Shown piece by piece: positions 17,226-24,647 of a stretch of DNA of 64,000 nt. The notes beneath the pieces are model-generated. The model worked only from the letters and a program-made list of their open reading frames with translations, did not search any database and was not told where the DNA came from. Origin of the DNA: Palsa-89 sp963824345 (GTDB lineage: Bacteria; Acidobacteriota; Terriglobia; Bryobacterales; Bryobacteraceae); assembly GCA_963824345.1 (NCBI GenBank), contig CAWGOZ010000011.1, positions 62,001 through 126,000 of the forward strand, in the 5' to 3' direction. How positions within the stretch are numbered: position 1 is the first letter of the stretch; each line of letters starts with the position of its first letter. The position numbers and the translations under genes are program-made.

Positions 17226-17528
17226 ATGGCCAAAGTAACGTCTAAGTTTCAAGTTACCGTGCCCAGAACAATCGCTCTACAGTACAACATTCGCCCGGGT
17301 GACCAAATCCACTGGGTAGCGGCTGGGGAAGCTATTCGCGTCATCCCTCCCGGGAAACAATTAGCGGCAGACGATCGAGAGTCGCGTCTCCGTTTGTTCC
17401 ACCAAGCGACACAGCGCCACCGCAAGCGTCCATCAGCACCAAAGACCGGTCGAGCCGCTAACGCCCCGCATCCTTCAGACAGAGGTTGGATACGAGAGGA
17501 TCTATACGGGCGTGGCCGCTCTCATTGA
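17226..17528 (+). CDS. AbrB/MazE/SpoVT-type antitoxin
   Basis: A 100-residue protein with an N-terminal swapped-hairpin DNA-binding domain (MAKVTSKFQVTVPRTIALQY, then IRPGDQIHWVAAGEAIRVI at about 24-42) and a C-terminal tail RGWIREDLYGRGRSH, which in related antitoxins contacts the PIN toxin. It is intact and preceded by a promoter with an internal palindrome. The paired toxin gene overlaps its 3' end by 17 bases but appears internally deleted, so this may be an orphan antitoxin retained as a repressor or as anti-addiction to a related toxin elsewhere. Confidence 0.87.
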   Translation: MAKVTSKFQVTVPRTIALQYNIRPGDQIHWVAAGEAIRVIPPGKQLAADDRESRLRLFHQATQRHRKRPSAPKTGRAANAPHPSDRGWIREDLYGRGRSH

Positions 17529-17799
17529 TACCAATATTTGGTATACCGCCGATGGCTCGGTGCGCCTGCCGCATCAAGCGATCGTCGAGTGCATCGCGGC
17601 CGTGACACGCCCGGTTCGTGGCTACAGCATTCTCAAGCAAACCGACGCTCTGCGCGAAGCCGAAGAGTTCCTGAAGCAATTCACAGTCCCCTATCCGAAC
17701 GAAGCAATCCTGCGTACTGCGATTCGCGGTTGTGCGGTGGTCAACCCGTTTGTTGGTCCGAATCAGCTCGCTTCACCCCAACCGCCGAGCCGCATCTGA
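17512..17799 (+). pseudogene. PIN-domain toxin remnant with internal deletions
   Basis: This 95-codon frame starts at a GTG in the end of the antitoxin gene. It keeps pieces of a VapC-like PIN toxin: LIDTNIWYTAD (first acidic residue), SVRLPHQAIVECIAAVTRPV (second acidic region), EAEEFLKQFTVPYPNEAILRTAIRG and VVNPFVG. Compared with family members as I remember them (about 135-150 residues), about 20 residues are missing between the first two blocks, and the central segment with the last catalytic Asp residues is missing between RTAIRG and VVNPF. The result is too short to be an active nuclease. The frame is open throughout, so the losses were in-frame deletions, not frameshifts. A short functional variant cannot be fully excluded. 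Confidence 0.65.
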
Positions 17800-17813
17800 C
17801 ACGAGACTACCGA

Positions 17814-18323
17814 ATGAAACCGACAGAATCTCTCGTGCTGGCAGCTTTGTTTCTCTGCTCTGGAAACGCCTTGGCGCAGTCCGCCGATACGGAGCCTGCG
17901 GCAATCGTGGAGCTTGGGGGAGCCGCCGGGTGGGATCTCAAAGGCGGGGGATCGAGTTTCGGCCCCGACCTCGCGGTTGAGGTTACGCCGATAGAGAACT
18001 GGCTGGAGCTGGAAGCAGGCACCACGCCACTCTTCCGCCGTGGCTCCACAGAATGGGGTACGGACCTTCTGTTCAAGAAGCCGTGGACGCTCTCCGAAAA
18101 AGTTGAATTTATGGCCGGCGTTGGTCTGGAATGGATACATACAAGGGCATCTGGTGTGACATCGAACTCACTCGGCGGCGAGATGGTGCTGGATTTTATG
18201 TTCTGGCCCGCCGCCAAGCGCAGATTTGGCTGGTACCTCGAACCAGGCTACGAATACAACTTCGGGCGAGGGCATGAGCGCTCGATTGGCATAAGCGGCG
18301 GCCTTTTGATCGCAATCCGATGA
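17814..18323 (+). CDS. Exported protein, likely small outer-membrane beta-barrel
   Basis: 169 residues. The first 21 form a signal peptide ending in ALAQS. The remainder alternates polar and aromatic residues in strand-like segments (LAVEVTPIENWLELEAGTTPLF, WTLSEKVEFMAGVGLEWIH, GWYLEPGYEYNFGRGHERSIGIS), consistent with an eight-stranded OmpA/OmpW-like barrel, although the terminal aromatic residue usual in outer-membrane proteins is not at the very end (GGLLIAIR). The ATG at 17814 follows a weak site and lies 14 bases after the toxin remnant. It is a likely cargo gene of the accessory island; function unknown. Confidence 0.65.
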   Translation: MKPTESLVLAALFLCSGNALAQSADTEPAAIVELGGAAGWDLKGGGSSFGPDLAVEVTPIENWLELEAGTTPLFRRGSTEWGTDLLFKKPWTLSEKVEFMAGVGLEWIHTRASGVTSNSLGGEMVLDFMFWPAAKRRFGWYLEPGYEYNFGRGHERSIGISGGLLIAIR

Positions 18324-18408
18324 GGCATTTGCTGCGCACGGCTGAACGCGGCGTTGCTGATGCTGTCGTTACCTCGCCTGAGCGGGCCTGCGCCAGATCA
18401 TTTCAGCT

Positions 18409-18576
18409 ATGGATCCTTCGCCATGTTCGGCTAACGATTTGGCTCGCGCGCTCGGGCGCGCAGAAGCAGCCCACGGCGAGCACGAGAAGCGCACAGGGCA
18501 GCGCGACGAGAACTGGCCCGAGTGGTACGCTGCGCACCTTGTGGCGGAGCAGGCGGGCAAGAAGCTGCCGCAATGA
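18409..18576 (+). CDS. Small conserved-looking protein, 55 residues
   Basis: A short frame reading MDPSPCSANDLARALGRAEA and continuing with AHGEHEKRTGQRDENWPEWY and an ending VAEQAGKKLP. The central HEKRTGQRDENWPEWY-AAHLVAEQAG pattern resembles a short motif I recall at the C-terminus of, or as stand-alone versions of, small proteins in actinobacteria and acidobacteria; I cannot name the family. It precedes the cytochrome P460-like gene by 16 bases and is on the same strand, so it may be co-transcribed with it. The competing 88-codon frame over the same bases is Arg/Ser-rich and is judged a shadow. Confidence 0.5.
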   Translation: MDPSPCSANDLARALGRAEAAHGEHEKRTGQRDENWPEWYAAHLVAEQAGKKLPQ

Positions 18577-18592
18577 GTCATCCTAGGAGATC

Positions 18593-19162
18593 ATGATGAA
18601 ACGCAAACCTATCGAGGTCACCCCATTCGTTGCGGTATTTCTCTCTGCTGTGGTGGCGCTGGCCTTGGCTGCCCAGGATAAATCTCACGACAAGTACACC
18701 TTGAAAGTACCGGGTGGGCTCTCGTTCTCCGAGTTCAGAGGATACGAGGCTTGGCAGGTTGTCTCCATTAGTCAGGACGGACCCCTTATGGCTGCGACCC
18801 TGGCGAATCCTGTGATGATCAAGGCCTACCAGTCCGGCATTCCCGGCAACGGGCAGCCCTTCCCCGATGGCTCCAAGCTGGCGAAAATCCATTGGATCCC
18901 GAAAAAGATGGAGACGTTCCCCGCAGCCACGGTGCCAGGCGCCCAGCATGACATGGACTTCATGGTGAAGGACAGCAAGCGGTTCGCCGACAGCGGCGGG
19001 TGGGGATACGCCGTGTTCGACTACAACGCTGCAACCGACACGTTCGCGCCCGGCACCTTAGCTGACAAGCCGCCGCAGGCTAACGACGCCAAGTGCGGAT
19101 TCGCATGCCACACGACGGTGAAAACCAGAGACTACGTTTTCACGGATTACGGGCATAGGTAG
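18593..19162 (+). CDS. Cytochrome P460-like protein with CXXXCH heme motif
   Basis: A 189-residue exported protein: a signal peptide to about residue 27, then the P460 fold signature (YEAWQVVSIS, IPGNGQPFPDGSKLAKIHW, DFMVKDSKRFADSGGWGYAVFDY) and a heme attachment site near the C-terminus, C168-GFA-C172-H173, that is CXXXCH rather than CXXCH. P460 proteins oxidise hydroxylamine or are linked to nitrogen-oxide stress; other members are of unknown role. The ATG at 18593 follows an AGGAG site. It ends two bases before the Csm5 stop, on the opposite strand. Confidence 0.87.
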   Translation: MMKRKPIEVTPFVAVFLSAVVALALAAQDKSHDKYTLKVPGGLSFSEFRGYEAWQVVSISQDGPLMAATLANPVMIKAYQSGIPGNGQPFPDGSKLAKIHWIPKKMETFPAATVPGAQHDMDFMVKDSKRFADSGGWGYAVFDYNAATDTFAPGTLADKPPQANDAKCGFACHTTVKTRDYVFTDYGHR

Positions 19163-19164
19163 CC

Positions 19165-20313
19165 CTAACTGATCACTTCCAGATGCACGAATCCGGGCAG
19201 GCTCGCGGGCTGATTCTCTAGAAACACGATGCGCCGCGTCTTAGGGAACGGCAAGCCCGATTGGATGGCGCGAGAATAGAGACCCACCTGGCGCAGGATT
19301 CCGCGATAGGCCTCGTCCCGCGTGTCCAGGAACGCAATCTTCGAAAGAAAACCGGCGCCCCAACCGAGCGGCAGCACGCAGCCCCGCTGTGCCTCACGAA
19401 TAACCGTCAGCCGAGCCTCCAGTTGTTCGATGGTCGATTTCAGAAGAGCCAGGCCGGTCCACTCCGCGTACTGCTTTTGTAGCTGCAACAGCCGCTCGGT
19501 ATAGGCGTTCACCAACTCGAACATGGCGGGGGCGTCCATCGCCGCGCGCCGACGCAGCGCCTTGCCGATTTCAGGCTGTGAGAGAAACGCGTTGTGATGC
19601 CACTCGCCCTCGAAGACCGCGCCGGGCTGCGCCATTTCGGCGAACGTCGGCGTACTGTCTTCGGCTCGTTTCACGTTGCCTCGAGGAATTTGCTTCCAGG
19701 CCACTTCGAACTTTCCGCCGCGGGCTTCGAGCGTGGAAGTGCGCAACAGATACACCTTGAAGGTGGTGGCCGGGACGCTCTTTGAGTCGTAAGCGGCGAT
19801 GACGCGCAGCGGATCCGCGCTGGATGGTCCGAGCGCCGATTCTTCGACTGAATTCGCCGGGCGGCGCGGCAGGCGGCCCTCCGAAGCGCTGCGCTCGGCG
19901 AGATCCCCAAGCATGCGCGCGGTGACACGGCCATGGATGACGCCGGTGCGGAACGCCCCTTTGATGGCTGTGCCGGGAAGGTACGGACCGCTGGGCCCGG
20001 TGCTGAAAGTCGGAATAAACAAATGCTCGGCGTGCGTTCTTTCCCAATATTGCGCGGAGCTGGGGTGCTCAAACGGAATGCGGCGTCCGGCGTAGTTCTG
20101 CGCGAATCCGCCCCAGGACGCGAAGTCGAGCTTTTCCGCTTTCTTCAACTGCGAGAGATAGCCCTCCAGCCGCGGACCCTTGGCCAACAGCCGGAAGATG
20201 CGCCATTGATCGAGCACATTGACGTGGTCCTTCCACACCATGTAGTCGATGGGAGAGAGCCTCTGGCCGTCGCCAACCAGCGTAGGCGTGAGACACGTCA
20301 GACGATAATTCAT
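19165..20313 (-). CDS. csm5: Type III-A CRISPR complex subunit Csm5
   Basis: A 382-residue RAMP protein capping the crRNA 3' end of the Csm complex. The N-terminus MNYRLTCLTPTLVGDGQRLS and the Gly-rich segment YLPGTAIKGAFRTG near residue 110 match Csm5; GWGAGFLSK near residue 325 corresponds to the second conserved Gly region. The start is the ATG at 20313, which overlaps the csm4 stop by four bases (ATGA); the longer frame upstream is Arg-rich and out of character. It is the last gene of the cas10-csm2-csm3-csm4-csm5 operon and convergent with the P460 gene. In other systems Csm5 also recruits host nucleases for crRNA trimming. Confidence 0.92.
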   Translation of the reverse strand: MNYRLTCLTPTLVGDGQRLSPIDYMVWKDHVNVLDQWRIFRLLAKGPRLEGYLSQLKKAEKLDFASWGGFAQNYAGRRIPFEHPSSAQYWERTHAEHLFIPTFSTGPSGPYLPGTAIKGAFRTGVIHGRVTARMLGDLAERSASEGRLPRRPANSVEESALGPSSADPLRVIAAYDSKSVPATTFKVYLLRTSTLEARGGKFEVAWKQIPRGNVKRAEDSTPTFAEMAQPGAVFEGEWHHNAFLSQPEIGKALRRRAAMDAPAMFELVNAYTERLLQLQKQYAEWTGLALLKSTIEQLEARLTVIREAQRGCVLPLGWGAGFLSKIAFLDTRDEAYRGILRQVGLYSRAIQSGLPFPKTRRIVFLENQPASLPGFVHLEVIS

Positions 20314-21338
20314 GCCGCAACCCGCCATGGAATAGGCACCGTGACCGCGAATCCCGCGCGATACACGGGATGCGGAAAGCCAGCCGGGGCCACGTTGCTG
20401 GCGGCGCCTGACAGGCCATCGTTTGCCAGAAGCACGGAGCCCTCGGCGATCATGGTGGTAGGCTGCTTGGGCTCGCCCCAGCGCGCGCTGCTTTCGATGC
20501 GGCCGCGCCGCGCGACCGTGGTGTAGTTGCCGCGCTTCCAATCCACCGCGTCGTTTTCGGACGGTGTATAGAGCGAGAGCAGCCAATGTGCGCGTTCCGC
20601 CGGTTGTTCCACTTGGGGCGCCGCTGGTGGCGTCCAGGGCTGCCATTCAGGCGTTTCCGAACGGCCCCATCCGCGCGAGCGTTCGCCGCCGAAACCCGTG
20701 TCGGCTAGAAGCAGCAGCGCGCTGCGAACCGGAGCTTCCCACTCGGTGGCGGCGCCATCGGCGAATTGAACGATGGTCCACAGCCCGGCGTCGCGGGCAA
20801 ATTCAAGGCACGCCGTGGAATGGACTTCAACGCTCGCCGCATGCAGCCGGTCTACGCCGGCGCTGGAACGCAGCACCACGCGAAACGGCCCCCGGCCGTG
20901 CACCCCAGACGGGATCAAGCATTCGCTTTCACCATCCACTGCCCAGCGGTCCTCATCGATGGCTTGATCGGAGAGCAGCGCTTGGATCACAGGCAGCGGA
21001 ACGAAGTGCGCGCCCTTGTAGCGGATCTTGGTGGACTCGGCGGGCGGCCACAAGCTGCGCGGCGGAACCACCAGAAGGGTGTCGCCGACGAACGGAAAGA
21101 ACGAGCTGAAGCGCACCGCGGGACTTGCCGCAGCGGCCGTAGCTTGGAACCAGGCCTCCGCCAGACCAAGCTGCCCCATGGCCGAGCACACCGCGGAATA
21201 CACCGAGTCGCTGTGATAAATCAAATCCACGCGATCGCGCACGCCCGAATCGGGGCCGAAGCGCCATGGACCCATGGGGCGGAATCGCACCGCAAAGCTG
21301 TTAGCCTGGGGCATCCCGGATGACATCCCGAATGACAT
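20310..21338 (-). CDS. csm4: Type III-A CRISPR complex subunit Csm4
   Basis: A 342-residue RAMP protein expected to bind the crRNA 5' tag and hold Cas10. Recognisable features are the N-terminal strand FAVRFRPMGPWRFG, the SDSVYSAVCSAMGQLG helix (Csm4-like), LADTGFGGERSRGWGR (Gly-rich loop near residue 225) and LLSLYTPSE. The ATG at 21338 (MSFGMSS) starts two bases after the csm3 stop; in-frame ATGs at 21326 and 21314 are alternatives. It overlaps csm5 by ATGA. Confidence 0.9.
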   Translation of the reverse strand: MSFGMSSGMPQANSFAVRFRPMGPWRFGPDSGVRDRVDLIYHSDSVYSAVCSAMGQLGLAEAWFQATAAAASPAVRFSSFFPFVGDTLLVVPPRSLWPPAESTKIRYKGAHFVPLPVIQALLSDQAIDEDRWAVDGESECLIPSGVHGRGPFRVVLRSSAGVDRLHAASVEVHSTACLEFARDAGLWTIVQFADGAATEWEAPVRSALLLLADTGFGGERSRGWGRSETPEWQPWTPPAAPQVEQPAERAHWLLSLYTPSENDAVDWKRGNYTTVARRGRIESSARWGEPKQPTTMIAEGSVLLANDGLSGAASNVAPAGFPHPVYRAGFAVTVPIPWRVAA

Positions 21339-21340
21339 GC

Positions 21341-22177
21341 CTACTCGGCGAGTTTTTCTGCGAAGTCCGCCGCGCTGACAAGCGACTGCACGGCAGCGGC
21401 GTCGGCGCCCGATAGCAGCTCTTGTTCGGCCGCGCCGGAAGCGTAGAACCCCCGACCACGCCACGTGAGCTTAACCGCGGCCAGCGCGACGCGCCCATTG
21501 CCGCGCGAGCCTCCACCGCCCAGGCTGTCGTCTTCCAGCAGCCGCAAGCCTTCGATGAGGCGCGGCAGCAGCTCGCGGTCTTCGGGGCAAAGCACGTCCA
21601 GCACGATCCGAAAGTGAAAGCGGGCGCCGGCGGGCACGCGCTCCAGCGTGCGCGGATTGGCTTGCGAAGTGATCCGGTCGATGGCGTTTTCGCTCTTGAC
21701 CTCGGTCAGCTCGTCGTCCATATTCTCGCGCATTTGCGCCGTGATACTTTCGGCGATCAGCGGAGCGTCATAGACGGTAAGGCGAGCCGGCGTGGCGGCG
21801 CTGGTTTCCTGCGCCTCCCCGGAGACGCGCTCCATCCGTCCGGGATTGCGCCCGAACAGCAGGCAGATTTCATCGTCGGGACGCTCGCTTTGGTGAATGC
21901 GCACTTCCTGGCCACGGCGCTTGGAAACATAAATCAACTCGGAGGGCACGGCCAGGCCCGAGGATTGCTCCAGCAGCGAACGCAGCTTGCCCCGCAGCGA
22001 ACTGCCGGGAATGTAGGGCAGCCCGAACGCGTCCTTAATCACTGGATTATCGGCGCCCCCGATTTCGAGCGATCCTTTCCCTGCCCCGATGTGCAGCCCG
22101 GTTTGGCAGACGATGTCGCCTTCCACGATCAACTTTCCGATCAGTTTCAATTCCGTTTGCGCGGTATGCGAACTCAT
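21341..22177 (-). CDS. csm3: Type III-A CRISPR backbone subunit Csm3, target-RNA nuclease
   Basis: A 278-residue RAMP protein forming the helical backbone and cutting target RNA at 6-nt intervals. CQTGLHIGAGKG is the ferredoxin-fold start, and GGADNPVIKD at residues 40-49 holds D43, equivalent to the catalytic D33 of Streptococcus thermophilus Csm3. IPGSSLRGKLRSLLE is the Gly-rich RNA contact, ENAIDRITSQANPRTLERV the thumb region, and LGGGGSRGNGRV the C-terminal Gly loop. Length is about 50 residues above the shortest members because of a C-terminal tail (residues 240-278). All catalytic features are intact, so RNA cleavage activity is expected. Confidence 0.96.
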   Translation of the reverse strand: MSSHTAQTELKLIGKLIVEGDIVCQTGLHIGAGKGSLEIGGADNPVIKDAFGLPYIPGSSLRGKLRSLLEQSSGLAVPSELIYVSKRRGQEVRIHQSERPDDEICLLFGRNPGRMERVSGEAQETSAATPARLTVYDAPLIAESITAQMRENMDDELTEVKSENAIDRITSQANPRTLERVPAGARFHFRIVLDVLCPEDRELLPRLIEGLRLLEDDSLGGGGSRGNGRVALAAVKLTWRGRGFYASGAAEQELLSGADAAAVQSLVSAADFAEKLAE

Positions 22178-22207
22178 GGTTATGGGTGGTTAGTTATTGG
22201 TTCTTGG

Positions 22208-22828
22208 TTATTCGTTGTAAGCCACAATGGCTTCGAACAGATCGCGAAAGCGCTCGTAACCGCGTGCCTCGTTTTTGCGCGTAACCTGCAGCAGAAGTTT
22301 TTCCAGTGGATCGAGGCTACGCAAGGAGTGACGCGCGATGGTGTAAGCCAGACGCGCCCGCAGCATGACGAATTGCTGCTGGCGCTCGCTTTCCGGCGTC
22401 CGGACGGCGCGGCGCACGGCGTTGTAAAGGCGGCGCAGCTGGCTCTTGGTGCCGGAGTCCATGTCACGCATGCGGCCCACCACGCCGTGGGCCTGGTTGT
22501 CGAGATACAAAGGATCGGAGATCAACTTCTCGATGTCGATTTCAGGCGGACCATCGAAGCGCGGTCGATCGCCGCGCCGGTCGTCCCCTCGATCACGGCC
22601 ACCTTCACGCCCGCCATGCGGACCGCGGTTATCGCGGCGTTCTCCCGGCCCCTGCCCTCGGCCGCCTTCGCGGCGCTGCCCCTGCGGAGCTCCCTGACCT
22701 TCGGGACGGGCTACCTTCGGCGCCGGTTTGCTTTCTGGGCGCGCGCCTTGCGGAGCTGGAACTTCGGCCGGGGTGGCCTGATTTTCGGGTGCGGGCGCTT
22801 CGTGCTCTGTCTGCGGAGTATCAGCCAT
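22208..22828 (-). CDS. csm2: Type III-A CRISPR small subunit Csm2 with RG-rich N-terminal extension
   Basis: 206 residues. The Csm2-like helical domain is residues 100-206 (IDIEKLISDPLYLDNQAHGVVG, SKSQLRRLYNAVRRAV-type helices and KLLLQVTRKNEARGYERFRDLFEAIV), matching the small subunit that lines the complex groove along the crRNA-target duplex. The first 95 residues are a Pro/Ala then Arg/Gly/Asp-rich, low-complexity segment (GQRREGGRGQGPGERRDNRG and more) that ordinary Csm2, about 120-140 residues, does not have. It is probably disordered and may bind RNA. The gene lies 30 bases before csm3 and 19 bases after cas10. Confidence 0.88.
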   Translation of the reverse strand: MADTPQTEHEAPAPENQATPAEVPAPQGARPESKPAPKVARPEGQGAPQGQRREGGRGQGPGERRDNRGPHGGREGGRDRGDDRRGDRPRFDGPPEIDIEKLISDPLYLDNQAHGVVGRMRDMDSGTKSQLRRLYNAVRRAVRTPESERQQQFVMLRARLAYTIARHSLRSLDPLEKLLLQVTRKNEARGYERFRDLFEAIVAYNE

Positions 22829-22847
22829 CCAAACCTCGTATTGTACT

Positions 22848-24272
22848 TTAAGTCTCTGACGGGCCTTCAGTCGACAGCCTGGCCCATTCTAGCGCTACGC
22901 GGCCCGACGGACGCAATTTCAGGTTCGCGGGATTCTTGCCCACCAGGTCCGCGATGAGGCTGGCTCGGGCCTTCTGGAAATCGCGCGAGCGGGAACTTCC
23001 CAGTATTCGCAGCAGCCGCCGATAGAACCGCCAGGGACGCTCCACGCGTTTGGCGCCGGGCGCGCGGCGAGTCTCACGATAGATTCCGCACAGGTCGCGC
23101 AGGTACTGCGGCGCCACCCCGAACTCGCGCACCATCGCGGTCAGTTCATCCTTCAGCTCGGCGGCGTCGGAGAGCTGCTTCCATTCCAGAGTGCGGCCCA
23201 GCAGAAAAAAGCAGTCCTTATCCACGGACTTGGCGATTTCCAGCCGGTCGAGCGATCGGCCGTACACCGAGCCGAGCGGCGTATCCAGCTCCGGCGCCAG
23301 CGCCAGCGCCATCGTAATCGTTTTGCCCTCCGGCCCCGGGAACTCCTTCAAGTGTTCCTCGGTGAAGCGCTGGAACAACCGTTGCAACTCGCGAGCAAAT
23401 CCAATCAGCGTATCCCACGCGCCATACACCGCAAAGTCATCCCCGCCGGTGTGCAACAGGTTCACTTTGCGCCAAAACTCGGGCAGCGAGCAAATAACCT
23501 CCACTTCGCCCGCGAAGAACTGTTTGTACAGCACGGAAAGCTGCACGTATTCTTCGATGCTTTGCAGCCGGCGCATACGGATAGCGAAACTGTCAACGTC
23601 GCCTCGCAACACTCCCCATACGGGACGGCCCTCGGCTCGGGATGCCAGAACCGGCGCGGTGGCGGCTTCGCGGCCGTCATCGGTAAGCGCGGTATGGCGA
23701 GCCAGGGGCACCGAATCGGGGGAAGTCCCAATCGTCCAGGAATGTTTTCCGCCGGTGGTCAGTATAGTGGCAGGCGATTCGGGCGACCACCCTACGTCGG
23801 TAGCATCGCGTAGCACCCTGCCGAGATTCTCGAAATAGTCTGAGCCCGCATCGGATGGGGCCGGCGCCTGGACCAAGCCGGTGTAAGCCAGCGGCGTCCC
23901 TTGCTTGCGCTGGAATTCCTCGTTCAAACGCTTGCGGACCACGGTCCAATCGCCCAGGTTCTCGGTGATTGCCCAGAACAATTCCAGGCGGTCTTCACTC
24001 AGCTCCCGAATGCCGGCTCGCGCGGCCACTAGAAAGTTCCCGGCTTGCGCCCGCACTTCTTCGGGAAGCACCACCAGAAACTGATCGCCCCCGCTCGAAC
24101 CCAGCAGCATTTTCGAGAGCCCGAGCTCCGCAATGAGCGCGCGGGGCAGAATCTCGCTCAGCAGACTGACCCAACGCAGACGGCCAGTGAGGAGGGCTTC
24201 CCCGGGTTGCCCGGATGGCAAGAACTCCTCGACACCCAACAACTTGCCCTGCAATAGGATCTGTACCGACAT
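22848..24272 (-). CDS. cas10: Cas10/Csm1 with intact GGDD cyclase motif but no HD domain
   Basis: 474 residues, much shorter than the usual 700-850 of Csm1. Palm 1 is recognisable near residue 55-70 (KMLLGSSGGDQFLVVLPEE). Palm 2 begins at VLRGDVDSFAIRMRRLQSIE (about 221-240), with the cyclic-oligoadenylate catalytic motif GGDD at residues 276-279 (HTGGDDFAVY). The C-terminal helical D4-like region is 370-474. The N-terminal HD nuclease domain is absent: the protein starts directly with palm 1, and the upstream bases hold no separate HD gene. No CxxC zinc-finger pair is found between the palms. It is therefore expected to signal through cyclic oligoadenylate but not to cut DNA itself. It is first in the operon, and the start ATG at 24272 is clear. 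Confidence 0.94.
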   Translation of the reverse strand: MSVQILLQGKLLGVEEFLPSGQPGEALLTGRLRWVSLLSEILPRALIAELGLSKMLLGSSGGDQFLVVLPEEVRAQAGNFLVAARAGIRELSEDRLELFWAITENLGDWTVVRKRLNEEFQRKQGTPLAYTGLVQAPAPSDAGSDYFENLGRVLRDATDVGWSPESPATILTTGGKHSWTIGTSPDSVPLARHTALTDDGREAATAPVLASRAEGRPVWGVLRGDVDSFAIRMRRLQSIEEYVQLSVLYKQFFAGEVEVICSLPEFWRKVNLLHTGGDDFAVYGAWDTLIGFARELQRLFQRFTEEHLKEFPGPEGKTITMALALAPELDTPLGSVYGRSLDRLEIAKSVDKDCFFLLGRTLEWKQLSDAAELKDELTAMVREFGVAPQYLRDLCGIYRETRRAPGAKRVERPWRFYRRLLRILGSSRSRDFQKARASLIADLVGKNPANLKLRPSGRVALEWARLSTEGPSET

Positions 24273-24395
24273 GCGACGCGGCGGTGAAAGCTCAAATGTA
24301 CCACGAGACCCAGGGTTTGCCGACTACAAAAACGAACTCCTGCAAGAGCCTGCACACCTTGCTATCATGTAGGCATTAAGTCGCAGGCAAAAAAG

Positions 24396-24647
24396 ATGCA
24401 GCTAGAAGAACCAGTGCAATACACTATCCGAGGCGTTCCCCCGGATGTCGATCGCGCACTGCGCGAAAAGGCCGCGCAGCTCAAGCGCAGCCTCAATCAA
24501 ATCGTGGTGGAAGAGCTGACTCGGGCGACCATCGGGCGCAGTCGCAGGTCCGACTTTTCCGGCCTGGTTGGCCAGTGGACTCCGGACCCGGCATTCGACG
24601 AAGTGATTGCTTCCCAGCGCCAAATTGATTGGGAAAAGTGGAAGTAA
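24396..24647 (+). CDS. Antitoxin of the FitA/VapB ribbon-helix-helix type
   Basis: An 83-residue protein with a ribbon-helix-helix core (YTIRGVPPDVDRALREKAAQLKRSLNQIVVEELTRA) and a C-terminal tail (DPAFDEVIASQRQIDWEKWK) that matches toxin-binding tails of FitA-like antitoxins. Its stop overlaps the start of the PIN toxin gene, giving a translationally coupled pair. It is divergent from cas10, with 123 bases between the start codons, so the two systems share an upstream region. Confidence 0.86.
   Translation: MQLEEPVQYTIRGVPPDVDRALREKAAQLKRSLNQIVVEELTRATIGRSRRSDFSGLVGQWTPDPAFDEVIASQRQIDWEKWK

Noticed and set aside
18320..18586. 88-codon frame before the P460 gene
   Set aside because: Arg/Ser-rich composition typical of an off-frame read; a better 55-residue frame uses the same bases.
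20313..20646. N-terminal extension of csm5 in frame
   Set aside because: Arg-rich sequence overlapping csm4; the ATGA overlap at 20310-20313 gives the natural start.
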